Source: Halostreptopolyspora alba (lineage in GTDB: Bacteria; Actinomycetota; Actinomycetes; Streptosporangiales; Streptosporangiaceae). Taken from it: a stretch of DNA of 64,000 nt. The stretch spans positions 29,387 to 93,386 of the forward strand of contig RJMB01000008.1 of NCBI GenBank assembly GCA_003725585.1, in the 5' to 3' direction. This document shows, piece after piece, positions 45,912-54,685 of this stretch (position 1 is its first letter; each line of letters begins with the position of its first letter). The position numbers were made by a program, and so were the translations under genes. The notes under the pieces were generated by a model. It had not been told where the DNA came from, made no database searches, and saw only the letters and a program-made list of their open reading frames with translations.

Positions 45912-45966
45912 TTTAAAGCTTGAAAACAACTCTCGTAACTTTTCGGTTATTCGTTCAACGCTTGAC
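45912..45966. promoter_or_regulatory. Two ROK operator-like sites before xylF
   Basis: TTTAAAGCTTGAA (45912-45924) and TTCAACGCTTGAC (45954-45966) share TTYAANGCTTGA with the site before the ROK gene and are 42 bases apart in an A+T-rich stretch. A partial copy (ACGCTTGACTTC) follows at about 45981. Full-turn spacing (four turns) suits cooperative binding. Confidence 0.55.
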
Positions 45967-46085
45967 GACAAAATTCGCGCACGCTTGACTTCACGCAATC
46001 GAAACACCGGCGTCATCTCGCGATCGTGACGGCGCGCCGGTCGCGCGAACCGGTCGGTGGATCCCCCAACAGGAGGTCGACGTCG

Positions 46086-47216
46086 TTGAACACCAGAACC
46101 AGATTCAGCCTTCGCGTGGCGGTTGGCGCCACGGCGCTGGCACTGCTGGCCGCCGGCTGCGGAACCACGACCAACGAGGCCGAAGGAGGCGGGGACGCCA
46201 GCGTTGAAGAGGGCTTCAACGTGGGGCTGCTGCTGCCCGAGTCCCAGACCGCGCGCTACGAGCGGTTCGACAAGCCCTACTTCGAAGAGGCGCTCCAGGA
46301 GCTGTGTGAGAACTGTGAGCTGACCTACCAGAACGCCGACCAGGAGACCGCCAAACAGCAGGACCAGGCCGAGGCCATGCTCACCGAGGGCATCGACGTG
46401 ATGGTGCTGGACGCCGTCGACACGGAGGCCGCGGCCAGCATCGTCGCCAACGCCCAGAGCCAGGACGTGCCCGTGGTCGCCTACGACCGTCTCGCCCAGG
46501 GCGGAGTCGACTACTACGTGTCCTTCGACAACGAGACCGTCGGCCAGGTCCAGGGTGAGGCGCTCCTCGAGGCGTTGGAGGAGGAGGGCACACTCGACGA
46601 CGGCGAGATCGTGGCGATCCACGGCTCACCGACCGACCCCAACGCCGACCAGTTCAAGTCCGGCGCCATGGGGGTCCTCGAAGGCAACGTCGACATCGCC
46701 GCCGAGTACGACACCCCCGGATGGTCGGCGGAAAGGGCGCAGGAGCAGATGGAGGGCGCGATCACCTCCCACGGCGCCGAGGACATCGAGGGCGTCTACT
46801 CCGCCAACGACGGGATGGCCGCCGGTATCGTCGCCGCGCTCAAGAGCGCCGGGGTGGACGAGATGCCCCCGATCACCGGTCAGGACGCCGAGGTCGCGGG
46901 GATCCAACGCATCATCGCCGGTGAGCAGTACATGACCGTGTACAAGGAGATCAGGGCCGAGGCCGAGGTCGCCGCGGACATGGCGGTGGCCGCGGCCACC
47001 GGGCAGGAGTACGACGGCGGCGACGAGTACACACCCACCGAGGTGGAGGACGCCGACGGTGAGACCGTCAACGCCGTCCTGCTGGACCCGGTGTCGGTCA
47101 CCGCGGACAACGTCGAGGACACGATCATCGCCGATGGCTTCTACACCGTCGACGAGATCTGCACCGAGGACTACGCCGACACCGACTTCTGCGAGGAGGT
47201 CGCGGGCGAGCAGTGA
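46086..47216 (+). CDS. xylF: Xylose-type ABC transporter substrate-binding lipoprotein
   Basis: The 376-aa periplasmic-binding-protein-fold lipoprotein has lipobox LAAGC (Cys25). The sugar-binding domain starts NVGLLLPESQTARYERFDKPYF and includes VMVLDAVDTEAAASIVANAQ (split here at the strand end), PVVAYDRL, YSANDGMAAGIVAALKSAG and PPITGQDAEVAGIQRII, matching XylF. Two late cysteine-containing motifs (EICTEDYADTDFC) may form a disulfide. TTG at 46086 is supported by AGGAGG nine bases ahead. Xylose is the best-guess ligand. Confidence 0.9.
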   Translation: MNTRTRFSLRVAVGATALALLAAGCGTTTNEAEGGGDASVEEGFNVGLLLPESQTARYERFDKPYFEEALQELCENCELTYQNADQETAKQQDQAEAMLTEGIDVMVLDAVDTEAAASIVANAQSQDVPVVAYDRLAQGGVDYYVSFDNETVGQVQGEALLEALEEEGTLDDGEIVAIHGSPTDPNADQFKSGAMGVLEGNVDIAAEYDTPGWSAERAQEQMEGAITSHGAEDIEGVYSANDGMAAGIVAALKSAGVDEMPPITGQDAEVAGIQRIIAGEQYMTVYKEIRAEAEVAADMAVAAATGQEYDGGDEYTPTEVEDADGETVNAVLLDPVSVTADNVEDTIIADGFYTVDEICTEDYADTDFCEEVAGEQ

Positions 47217-47225
47217 GCACTGGGA

Positions 47226-47257
47226 CGGGGCGCCGGGACGCGGGTTCCGGCGCCCCG
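47226..47257 (+). terminator. Intercistronic hairpin between xylF and xylG
   Basis: An 11-bp perfect stem (47226-47236 with 47247-47257) lies between the binding-protein and ATPase genes. Such hairpins usually protect or partly terminate the mRNA so that the binding protein is made in excess. Confidence 0.6.
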
Positions 47258-47334
47258 CCGGCACTGGGTCGCGATCGACCGGTCATACAGCCCCGAACCG
47301 CCACGCCACGGGCGGTACCCGAAGGAACGCGCAC

Positions 47335-48120
47335 ATGAGCACACCGGTCATGGAACTGTCCGGGATATCCAAGAGATTCGGCGCCGTGCAGGCGCTCAAC
47401 GAAGTGGATCTGCAGGTGGCCTCGGGAGAGGTCGTCGCCCTGCTCGGAGACAACGGCGCGGGAAAGTCGACCCTGGTCAAGGCGATCGCCGGGGTGAGCC
47501 CCGCCGACAGCGGAACCGTCACCTGGGACGGTCGCCCGGTGACGATCTCCAAGCCCGGCGACGCCCAGCGGTTGGGAATAGCCACGATCTACCAGGACCT
47601 CGCGCTCTGCGACAACCTGGATATCGTCGCCAACCTGTTCCTCGGAGCGGAGCGCACCGTGCTGGGCACCCTCGACGAGCTGGAGATGGAGCGGCGGGCG
47701 CGAGCGCTGCTCGACTCCCTGTCGGTGCAGCTACCGAGTCTGCGGGTTCCCGTCGCCTCCCTCTCCGGTGGCCAGCGGCAGATCGTGGCGATCGCCCGCT
47801 CCCTGCTCGGTGACCCCCGCGTCGTGATGCTCGACGAGCCCACCGCGGCGCTGGGCGTGGCCCAGACCGCCCAGGTGCTCGACCTGATCGAGCGGCTGCG
47901 CGACCAGGGGCTCGGGGTCTTGCTGATCAGCCACAACATGGCTGACGTGCGCGCGGTCGCCGACCGCGCGGCGGTGCTGCGGCTGGGCCGCAACGCCGGG
48001 GACTTCCCGGTCCAGGAAACCAGCTACGAGGAGATCGTGGCCGCGATCACCGGTGCCGCGGACAATCCCGTCACCCGGCGCACCGGGCACGTCTCCGTGT
48101 CCGGAACAGAGGAGGCGTGA
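47335..48120 (+). CDS. xylG: Sugar ABC transporter ATP-binding protein, single-domain
   Basis: The 261-aa ATPase has Walker A GDNGAGKST (38-46), signature LSGGQRQIV near 144, Walker B VVMLDEPTAALG near 163 and H-loop SHNMADV. Classical XylG and RbsA proteins are about 500 aa with two ATPase halves; this one has a single half, like FrcA of the fructose system, so a homodimer must form. GAAGGA is eight bases before the ATG. The permease overlaps its end. Confidence 0.9.
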   Translation: MSTPVMELSGISKRFGAVQALNEVDLQVASGEVVALLGDNGAGKSTLVKAIAGVSPADSGTVTWDGRPVTISKPGDAQRLGIATIYQDLALCDNLDIVANLFLGAERTVLGTLDELEMERRARALLDSLSVQLPSLRVPVASLSGGQRQIVAIARSLLGDPRVVMLDEPTAALGVAQTAQVLDLIERLRDQGLGVLLISHNMADVRAVADRAAVLRLGRNAGDFPVQETSYEEIVAAITGAADNPVTRRTGHVSVSGTEEA

Positions 48121-49382
48121 TGGCTCAGCAGACACCCACTTCACCAGTGGAGGACGCGCAGGACGCGCCATCGCCCGACCCGCGGCTGCTGGTCCCCACC
48201 TCCGCGCCACGCGATCTGCTCCATGCCGGGATCCGCCGGATTCGCGGGGGCGAGCTGGGCCCGATCCCGGTGATCATCGGTCTCGTCGTCATCTCCGTCG
48301 TCTTCCAGACCCTGCACCCCCAGTTCCTCTCGGCGCAGAACCTGTCCAACCTCACGGTCCAGATCGCCGCCGTCGGGCTGATGTCGACCGGTGTGATCAT
48401 GGTGCTGCTGCTGGGGGAGATCGACCTGTCGATCGGCTCCGTGGCCGGTGTTTCGGCGTCGATCCTGGCCGTCCTCGCCGTCAACGTGGGGCTTCCGGAG
48501 TGGCTGGCGATCGTCACCGCCGTGGGAGCCGGGTTGGTCATCGGCCTCATCCACGGCACGCTCTTCGCCAAGGTCGGGGTGCCGGCCTTCGTCGTCACCC
48601 TGGCTGGCCTGCTCGGCTGGCAGGGAGCCCAGCTCTACCTGCTCGGTGACGAGGGCACGATCAACGTCGGCGCCGATGGCGCGATCGCCTTTCTGACCCA
48701 GACCTACTTCGTCCCCGCAATGGGGTGGACGATCGTCGCGGTGGTCATCCTCGCCTACTTCGCGATCTCCCTGGCCGGGCAGCGGAGGCGCGCCGCGGCG
48801 GGACTACAGTCCAGGTCCCCGGTCGAGATCACCGTCCGCGCCGTTCTGTTCGCCATACCCGCCGTCGCCGCGGTCGCCGTCCTGAACCAGTTCAAGGGAG
48901 TGCCGCTGGCGTTCCTGATCTTTGTCGGGTTCGTGGCGGCCTTCGAGTTCATGCTGCGCAAGACCAGGTACGGGCGCATGGTCTACGCCGTCGGTGGCAG
49001 CGCCGAAGGGGCGCGCCGGGCCGGGATCAACGTCGACCTCATCCGGATCTCGGTCTTCGGGTTGGCGTCGATGCTCGCCGCGGCCGGCGGTGTGCTGATG
49101 GTCTCGCGTTCCTTCTCCGCCAGCCTCGACACGGCCGCCGGCGAGGAGCTGATGATGGCGATCGCGGCGGGGGTGATCGGTGGCACCAGCCTGTTCGGTG
49201 GTCGCGGCAACGCCTACTCGGCGCTGTTGGGCGGGCTCGTGCTCGGCGCGATCACCTCGGGTCTCTACCTGATCCAGATGGACTCCTCCGTCCGCTTCAT
49301 GATCACGGCCCTCGTGCTGCTGATCGCGGTCACCCTGGATGCGATGTCGCGGCGTAGCCGCAGAACACACGCCAGAGGATGA
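48120..49382 (+). CDS. xylH: Xylose-type ABC transporter permease
   Basis: The 420-aa permease of the branched-chain/ribose superfamily has an N-terminal cytoplasmic tail of about 45 residues and roughly ten to twelve helices. It carries the family signature GEIDLSIGSVAG near 98 and GGTSLFGGRGNAYSALLGG near 358. Length agrees with XylH and exceeds RbsC by about 100 residues. ATG at 48120 overlaps the upstream stop (TGATG) and has GGAGG four bases ahead; GTG at 48117 is less well placed. Confidence 0.92.
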   Translation: MAQQTPTSPVEDAQDAPSPDPRLLVPTSAPRDLLHAGIRRIRGGELGPIPVIIGLVVISVVFQTLHPQFLSAQNLSNLTVQIAAVGLMSTGVIMVLLLGEIDLSIGSVAGVSASILAVLAVNVGLPEWLAIVTAVGAGLVIGLIHGTLFAKVGVPAFVVTLAGLLGWQGAQLYLLGDEGTINVGADGAIAFLTQTYFVPAMGWTIVAVVILAYFAISLAGQRRRAAAGLQSRSPVEITVRAVLFAIPAVAAVAVLNQFKGVPLAFLIFVGFVAAFEFMLRKTRYGRMVYAVGGSAEGARRAGINVDLIRISVFGLASMLAAAGGVLMVSRSFSASLDTAAGEELMMAIAAGVIGGTSLFGGRGNAYSALLGGLVLGAITSGLYLIQMDSSVRFMITALVLLIAVTLDAMSRRSRRTHARG

Positions 49383-49434
49383 CCGCGACGGCCGCGCCGC
49401 TGCCCCTCCCCACTCCCCGGCGCGCGGCCGGAAC

Positions 49435-49474
49435 GCCGGTGTCCCCGGAGTCGGTTCTCTCCGGGGACACCGGC
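49435..49474 (+). terminator. Strong terminator after xylH
   Basis: A 16-bp perfect stem (49435-49450 with 49459-49474) with an 8-base loop lies 52 bases after the stop codon. Confidence 0.8.
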
Positions 49475-49615
49475 GGACTCCCACCCGACGCGCACGGCCC
49501 CGTGCGCTCGTTCTAGTGCGGATCTAGTGTCACGTCCGCGCCGTACTTACCCCCGTGAGGCAGAGTCACCGGTGAGAGGGTGATCGCGACGCCTCACACG
49601 GGGGGAGTGGAACCG

Positions 49616-49816
49616 ATGGGGGCACAGGTACGGGGGCCCGAGACCCGCGTGGGTGCGCGGGTGGAGCCGGGAGAGTTCCCCGGAATCGACAACGGCGACG
49701 CACCGGAGCCGGCCGGCTCCGAGACCGACCACGTCTGGATGATCGAGGTGGGCTCCTCGACTCCGATCTGGGAGTGGGACGTTCCCGGTCTGACGGAGTC
49801 GACGCCGAGGGTGTGA
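49616..49816 (+). CDS. Orphan 66-aa acidic peptide
   Basis: ATG at 49616 follows GGGGGGAG by eight bases and opens 66 codons with about 85% G/C third positions. The product reads MGAQVRGPETRVGARVEPGE at the start, then an acidic Gly/Pro/Asp centre (PGIDNGDAPEPAGSETD) and an aromatic C-terminal part with WMIEVGSSTPIWEWDVPG. It has no membrane helix or cysteine. The polar leader plus aromatic core layout recalls ribosomally made peptide precursors, but no maturation enzyme is nearby. A 7-bp repeat (GTGAGGC 49555-49561, GCCTCAC 49591-49597) flanks its leader. Confidence 0.6.
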   Translation: MGAQVRGPETRVGARVEPGEFPGIDNGDAPEPAGSETDHVWMIEVGSSTPIWEWDVPGLTESTPRV

Positions 49817-49901
49817 CCGCCGACACGGGGCACAGCGGCCGGGGAGAGGAGGAGGCATCCGATCTTCCTACCTCTCTTTTCCGGTCGGAAATAGGGAGGT
49901 G

Positions 49902-49907
49902 TAGCTT
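49902..49907 (+). promoter_or_regulatory. -10 box TAGCTT for leaderless tauE-like gene
   Basis: TAGCTT ends eight bases before the ATG at 49916, and no suitable ribosome site lies between. Confidence 0.5.
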
Positions 49908-49915
49908 GCCTCGCG

Positions 49916-50635
49916 ATGCCAGATCTCTCCTTCTTCCTGATCGCGGGCTTGGCCGTGCTGATCGGAGCGGCGGTGCAGAGCGGTGTCGGCATGGGTCTCG
50001 GGCTCGTGGCCGCGCCGGTCGTCTCGCTGCTGGAACCGGCCCTCATGCCCGGATCCGTGATCATCGTCACGACCGTGCTTCCACTGCTCACCCTGATTCG
50101 GGACTGGTCGCACGTGCACTGGTACGGCCTGGCCTGGGGGCTGCCGGGACGTCTTCCCGGCACGGTGGCCGGCGCCTGCGTCGTGGCGGTGCTGACGCCG
50201 GAGACGTTGGGAGCCACCGTCGGGGTCATCGTGCTCTTCGCGGTCGGCCTGTCCCTCCTCTCGCTCCGGGTACCCATAACCCCGACCTCACTACTGGCCG
50301 CCGGGGCACTGTCGGGGGCCAGCGGCACCGCCACCTCGATCGGCGGGCCACCGCTCGCGCTGCTCTACCAGCACGAGCCGGCGCCCAAGGTGCGGGGCAC
50401 ACTGGCCGGGTTCTTCCTGTTCGGTCTGCTGATGTCGTTGGCGGTACTGGCGATGAGCGGACAGCTGAGCGGGGTCGAGGTGCGGACCGGGCTGGTGCTG
50501 CTGCCACTGGTACTGCTGGGATTCCTCGCCGGGAACCCCCTCCGCAGGCTGGTCGACGCCGGCCGCATGCGGGTCGCCCTGCTCGCCCTGGTGACGGTCT
50601 CCGGCCTGGTGCTGATCGTCCGGTCGCTGCTGTGA
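49916..50635 (+). CDS. TauE/SafE-family sulfite/anion exporter
   Basis: The 239-aa inner-membrane protein has about eight helices and the family's two similar halves. Visible motifs are QSGVGMGLGLVAAPVVSLLEP near 21-41 and SGASGTATSIGGPPLALLYQ near 134-153. Members export sulfite, sulfoacetate or related organosulfur anions. Nothing nearby fixes the substrate. Confidence 0.9.
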   Translation: MPDLSFFLIAGLAVLIGAAVQSGVGMGLGLVAAPVVSLLEPALMPGSVIIVTTVLPLLTLIRDWSHVHWYGLAWGLPGRLPGTVAGACVVAVLTPETLGATVGVIVLFAVGLSLLSLRVPITPTSLLAAGALSGASGTATSIGGPPLALLYQHEPAPKVRGTLAGFFLFGLLMSLAVLAMSGQLSGVEVRTGLVLLPLVLLGFLAGNPLRRLVDAGRMRVALLALVTVSGLVLIVRSLL

Positions 50636-50640
50636 GCCGG

Positions 50641-50646
50641 TATGCT
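50641..50646 (+). promoter_or_regulatory. -10 box TATGCT for leaderless mug
   Basis: TATGCT ends nine bases before the ATG at 50656 and lies just past the stop of the exporter gene, giving mug its own start point. Confidence 0.5.
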
Positions 50647-50655
50647 TCGAGACCG

Positions 50656-51207
50656 ATGCCCACCAAGGACGACCTGGCCGCCGCGCACGGCGTGACGATC
50701 CCCGATGTCATCGCGCCGGGGCTCGACGTGCTCTTCTGTGGCATCAACCCCGGGCTGTACTCCGGTCACACCGGGCACCACTTCGCCCGGCCCGGGAACA
50801 GGTTCTGGCCCGCCCTGCACCGCGCGGGGCTCACCCCCCGACAGCTGGCCCCCTTCGAGCAGCACCTCCTGCCACGGTTCGGCCTTGGCATCACCAACCT
50901 GGTCGCCCGGGCCACCGCTCGGGCCGACGAGCTGACCACCGACGAACTGCGCGCGGGCGGAAGCGCTCTGGCCGGCCGGCTGGCCGAGTACCGGCCAGGG
51001 ATCCTGGCCGTCCTCGGGGTGACCGCCTACCGGCAGGCGTTCGGTCGGCCGAAGGCGGGTATCGGTCCGCAGGCCGACCGTGTGGCCGAGACCCCGGTAT
51101 GGGTGTTGCCCAACCCCAGCGGGCTGAACGCGCGGTGGGACACGGCGGCCATAGCGGTCGAACTGCGGCGGATGCGAGATGGCGGGCCGGAGTCGGTAAT
51201 CCAATAG
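50656..51207 (+). CDS. mug: G/U mismatch-specific uracil-DNA glycosylase Mug
   Basis: The 183-aa base-excision-repair enzyme removes uracil (and ethenocytosine) opposite guanine. It carries FCGINPGLYSGHTGHHFARPGNRFW (two joined motifs: catalytic GINPG near 29-33 with Asn, and the FARPGNRFW substrate loop) and the late insertion-wedge NPSGLNARW near 155-163. With dut in the same window the cell has both uracil avoidance and repair, though the genes are 29 kb apart. Confidence 0.93.
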   Translation: MPTKDDLAAAHGVTIPDVIAPGLDVLFCGINPGLYSGHTGHHFARPGNRFWPALHRAGLTPRQLAPFEQHLLPRFGLGITNLVARATARADELTTDELRAGGSALAGRLAEYRPGILAVLGVTAYRQAFGRPKAGIGPQADRVAETPVWVLPNPSGLNARWDTAAIAVELRRMRDGGPESVIQ

Positions 51208-51365
51208 CGGATAGCGGGTAAATACCGGCACCGTAGGTCATCCGCGAGATATCGTCGGGTAAAGCGCGCTTCATGGCGCCTACGAATGCCACGGCCGGAC
51301 GGTGTGTACCGTGCCGGAAGCCCGTACCTGGCCCACACGAACGCTGGACGAGGGGACTGACGAGC
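51208..51365. promoter_or_regulatory. dxs upstream region
   Basis: The spacer is slightly A+T-rich at 51200-51260 and contains the palindrome GGTAAATACC (51217-51226). GAGGGGA stands before the dxs GTG. The promoter is probably here. Confidence 0.35.
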
Positions 51366-53285
51366 GTGACGCTGCTCGAGTCGATGCACAACCCGGACGA
51401 CGTCAAGAAGCTCGCCACCGAGCGGATACCGGAGCTGGCCGCCGAGATCCGGCAGTTCCTCGTCTCCGAGGTCTCACGCACCGGTGGTCACGTTGGACCC
51501 AACCTCGGTGTCGTCGAGCTGACCATCGCGTTGCACCGGGTGTTCGACTCACCGAGCGACCCGATCCTGTTCGACACCGGACACCAGTCCTACGTGCACA
51601 AGATGCTGACCGGACGTCAGGACTTCTCGCGGCTGCGCAGCGAGGGCGGGCTGTCCGGATATCCCTCGCGCGCGGAGTCCGAGCACGACTTCATCGAGAA
51701 CTCGCACGCCTCGACCGCGCTGTCCTACGCCGACGGCCTGGCCAAGGCCAAACAGCTGCGGGGCGAGCGCGACCGGTCCGTGGTCGCGGTCATCGGTGAC
51801 GGCGCCCTGACCGGGGGGATGGCCTGGGAGGCGCTGAACAACATCGCGCTCGGAGGGGACCGTCGGGTCGTCATCGTGGTCAACGACAACGGCCGCTCCT
51901 ACTCACCGACCATGGGGGGCCTGGCCGACCACCTGGCCTCGCTGCGCCTGACGCAGAGTTACGAGCAGGCGTTGGGACTGGCCAAGTCCACCCTGAACCG
52001 CACCCCGGTGGTCGGCCAGCCCATCTACGACGCGCTGCACGGGCTGAAGAAAGGCATCAAGGACGCCATCCAGCCGCAGATAATGTTCGAGGACCTGGGG
52101 CTGAAGTACATCGGGCCGATCGACGGCCACGACGAGCAGATGACCGAGAAGGCGCTGCGGCGGGCCCGCGACTTCGGCGGTCCGGTGATCGTGCACTGCC
52201 TGACCCAAAAGGGCAAGGGCTACGCCCCGGCGGAGAACCACGAGGTCGACCAGTTCCACGCCACCGGAGCCTTCGACGCCGAGACCGGTGAGGCGCAGGC
52301 CAAACCGGGGGTGGTGAAGTGGACGAAGGTGTTCAGCGAGGAGATGGTCGCCCTCGGCGCCGAACGTGAGGACATCGTCGGTATCACCGCAGCGATGTTG
52401 CACCCCACCGGGCTGGCCGCGTTCGGCGAGACCTACCCGGACCGCACCTATGATGTGGGCATCGCCGAGCAGCACGCCGCCACCTCCGCCACCGGGTTGG
52501 CCATGGGGGGTATGCACCCGGTCATCGCCGTGTACGCCACGTTCCTGAACCGCTGTTTCGACCAGGTGCTGATGGACGCCGCGCTGCACCGACAGGGCAT
52601 CACCTTCTGCCTGGACCGGGCCGGAGTCACCGGCGACGACGGGCCGAGCCACAACGGCATGTGGGATCTGTCCATCCTGCAGGTCGTTCCCGGGCTGCGG
52701 CTGGCCGTGCCGCGTGACGCCGCCCGGCTGCGTGCGGAGTTGCGCGAGGCCGTCGCGATCGACGACGCCCCCACCGTTCTGCGCTACCCCAAGGGCGCCG
52801 TCGCCGCGGAGACCCCGGCGGTCGGCCACGTCGGATCCATGGACGTGCTGCGCGCCGCCCCGGACGCGGGGTTGCCCGAGGACCTGCTGCTCGTGTCGGT
52901 GGGGGAGATGGCCGAGACCGGCTGCGAGGTCGCCGACCGGATGGCCGACCAGGGCATCGGCGTCACCGTCATCGACCCGCGCTGGGTGAAGCCGCTCGAC
53001 GACGCGCTCGTCGAGGAGGCGGCCCGTTTCCGGGTCGTGGCCGTCGTGGAGGACAACGGCCGGGTGGGCGCGGTCGGCGACGCTGTCGCGCGCGCACTGC
53101 GCGACGCCGATGTGGAGGTCCCGGTCCGCACCTACGGCATACCCCAGGAGTTCCTGGACCACGGCAAGCGCGACCGTCTCCTGGCGGGGATGGGGCTAAC
53201 CCCCCAGGACCTCGCGCGTCGGCTCACCGAGACCGTAACCCGGCGCACCGATGACGACTCGCTGCAGGACGAGCCCGCCGGGTGA
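51366..53285 (+). CDS. dxs: 1-deoxy-D-xylulose-5-phosphate synthase
   Basis: The 639-aa thiamine-diphosphate enzyme condenses pyruvate and glyceraldehyde-3-phosphate, the first step of the non-mevalonate isoprenoid pathway. Landmarks in order: [20 protein letters not shown] (catalytic His region), [11 protein letters not shown], ThDP motif [16 protein letters not shown] near 146-161, [17 protein letters not shown] with the catalytic Glu, and [17 protein letters not shown]. The C-terminal transketolase domain ends near 620. GTG at 51366 matches family length. Confidence 0.97.
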   Translation: MTLLESMHNPDDVKKLATERIPELAAEIRQFLVSEVSRTGGHVGPNLGVVELTIALHRVFDSPSDPILFDTGHQSYVHKMLTGRQDFSRLRSEGGLSGYPSRAESEHDFIENSHASTALSYADGLAKAKQLRGERDRSVVAVIGDGALTGGMAWEALNNIALGGDRRVVIVVNDNGRSYSPTMGGLADHLASLRLTQSYEQALGLAKSTLNRTPVVGQPIYDALHGLKKGIKDAIQPQIMFEDLGLKYIGPIDGHDEQMTEKALRRARDFGGPVIVHCLTQKGKGYAPAENHEVDQFHATGAFDAETGEAQAKPGVVKWTKVFSEEMVALGAEREDIVGITAAMLHPTGLAAFGETYPDRTYDVGIAEQHAATSATGLAMGGMHPVIAVYATFLNRCFDQVLMDAALHRQGITFCLDRAGVTGDDGPSHNGMWDLSILQVVPGLRLAVPRDAARLRAELREAVAIDDAPTVLRYPKGAVAAETPAVGHVGSMDVLRAAPDAGLPEDLLLVSVGEMAETGCEVADRMADQGIGVTVIDPRWVKPLDDALVEEAARFRVVAVVEDNGRVGAVGDAVARALRDADVEVPVRTYGIPQEFLDHGKRDRLLAGMGLTPQDLARRLTETVTRRTDDDSLQDEPAG

Positions 53286-53310
53286 CCGTCGCCGGTACCG
53301 GCGACGGTCA
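53283..53310. terminator. Perfect 28-base palindrome at the dxs stop
   Basis: Two exact 14-base arms meet without a spacer (53283-53296 and 53297-53310), starting with the dxs stop codon itself and facing the 3' end of the leftward TetR gene. It is most likely a bidirectional terminator. Confidence 0.7.
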
Positions 53311-53353
53311 TCGTGGCCGTTGGGCACCGGGCTCTCCGCCGCGCTGGGCGCTT

Positions 53354-54121
53354 TCAGCCCGAGCCCTCGATGAGCGCTCCGAGGCCGTCGAGTACCCGTC
53401 GTAGGCCGAACTCGTAGGCGCGCTCGGGGTGGTAGGCGCCACCGAGCGTGGCGCCGGCGGCGGCGCCAACCCGGGCGGCCGTCGGGTACTTGGTCGCGTC
53501 GAGGACCTCGGCGAGCACCGGGGCGTTGGCCTCCCACCACTGTTCGTCGCTCATCTCGCTCTCGGCGCGCCGCTCGCGTTCCTTGAGCGCCGCGCGGGCC
53601 GCGCCCCGCACGAAGTCGAGTACGTAGGTCAGGGCCGCGTCCATCTCGACGTCGTCGAGGCCCGTGCCTTCCAGGGCGCGGAGCTCGTGCTCGTACTTGG
53701 CCATCTGGCCGGGCCCGAGGGGCGGCCGGCTCGGCGAGACCGCCGCGGCCCAGGGGTGTGAGTCGTAGAGCGCTCGGTTCTCACGGGCCACCGCCTCGAC
53801 GCGCGCCCGCCACGGCAGGCCCGTGGTGTCGGCGCGCTCGGCGTGGCCATACACCGAGTCGAGCATCAGGTCCAGTAGCGCCGCCTTGTCGGGCACGTAG
53901 GTGTAGAGCGTCATGGGAGCGACCCCCAGCTCCCGGGCGACGCGGCGCATCGTCAATGAGTCCAGCCCATCGGTGTCGGCCAGGCGGATCCCGGCCGACA
54001 CGATCGCGTCGATCGACAGTCCCTGGCGGGGTCCACGTCGGATCGCGTTCTGGTCCGGGCGCCGCCACAGCAGGTCGAGCGTGCGGGTGGGGTCGTCCTG
54101 ACGGTTTCGCTCGGTGGCCAC
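53354..54121 (-). CDS. TetR/AcrR-family repressor with TetR-type C-terminal domain
   Basis: The 255-aa protein has a long basic N-terminus and then a helix-turn-helix (about 38-85, SLTMRRVARELGVAPMTLYT, ending YVPDKAALLDLMLD). The ligand domain is of the tetracycline-repressor C-terminal type (about 100-250). Regulators of this class usually control a neighbouring exporter or small enzyme. It diverges from a VOC protein across 112 bases containing three GTAC-N3-GTAC elements, which are likely its operators. Confidence 0.88.
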   Translation of the reverse strand: MATERNRQDDPTRTLDLLWRRPDQNAIRRGPRQGLSIDAIVSAGIRLADTDGLDSLTMRRVARELGVAPMTLYTYVPDKAALLDLMLDSVYGHAERADTTGLPWRARVEAVARENRALYDSHPWAAAVSPSRPPLGPGQMAKYEHELRALEGTGLDDVEMDAALTYVLDFVRGAARAALKERERRAESEMSDEQWWEANAPVLAEVLDATKYPTAARVGAAAGATLGGAYHPERAYEFGLRRVLDGLGALIEGSG

Positions 54122-54152
54122 CCACCGATCCTAACGAGAGATCTCATGTTTC

Positions 54153-54208
54153 GTACGATGTACACTAATCTCCGTACAGTGTACTTTGTACGTTGTACGT
54201 AGATTAGT
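54153..54208. promoter_or_regulatory. Three GTAC-N3-GTAC operators between tetR and VOC genes
   Basis: GTACGATGTAC (54153-54163), GTACAGTGTAC (54174-54184) and GTACGTTGTAC (54188-54198) are closely spaced pseudo-palindromes. An outer inverted pair ACTAATCT/AGATTAGT (54164-54171, 54201-54208) brackets the last two. They cover both divergent promoters. Confidence 0.6.
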
Positions 54209-54233
54209 TTCCCCAGCCAGTACGGAGACACCG

Positions 54234-54644
54234 ATGAGAGTCACCGCCTCAGCCATCTCGCTCAACGTCGCGGACATCGCGGCCTCGGCCGAGTTCGCCC
54301 GGCGTCACCTCGGATTCACCGAGGACATGAAGCTGGATGAGGTCGTTTCGATGTCCCGGCCGGACACCGGTTTCCAGCTCGTCCTCCTGCCGACCGGGCT
54401 TTCTACCTTCAGGCCCACCAGCATGCGCGGCCACGACGCCGACGGTGTGCTCGTGGTGCTGGTCGTCGACGGCATCGACGACGAGTACGCCCGGATCCGC
54501 TCGGAGGGCGTGCCGATCACCACCCCGATCGAGACCGAACCCTGGGGCGAGCGGTACTTCCAGGTCACCGACCCCAACGGGGTCGTGTTCGAGCTGGTCG
54601 AGTGGGTCACCGAACCTCCCGGCGCGCCGGGGGAGGGCTCCTAG
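54234..54644 (+). CDS. VOC-superfamily (glyoxalase/bleomycin-resistance fold) protein
   Basis: The 136-aa protein has two beta-alpha-beta-beta-beta modules: MRVTASAISLNVADIAASAE begins the first and VLVVLVVDGIDDEYARIRSE the second. It ends with WGERYFQVTDPNGVVFELVEWV, the usual C-terminal strand with a Glu metal ligand. It may be a metal-dependent lyase, dioxygenase or drug-binding protein. GGAG precedes the ATG at 54234. Control by the divergent TetR protein is likely. Confidence 0.88.
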   Translation: MRVTASAISLNVADIAASAEFARRHLGFTEDMKLDEVVSMSRPDTGFQLVLLPTGLSTFRPTSMRGHDADGVLVVLVVDGIDDEYARIRSEGVPITTPIETEPWGERYFQVTDPNGVVFELVEWVTEPPGAPGEGS

Positions 54645-54685
54645 CACGCGCGGCGGCGCGGGCGCGCCCGCGCCGCCCACCCCGG

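Noticed and set aside
49555..49816. A RiPP biosynthetic cluster around the 66-aa peptide
   Set aside because: Neighbouring genes are a sugar permease, an anion exporter and a DNA glycosylase; no cyclase, protease or radical-SAM gene is present.
51903..53162. A 419-codon minus-strand frame inside dxs
   Set aside because: It is antisense to conserved dxs motifs, with no independent start signal.
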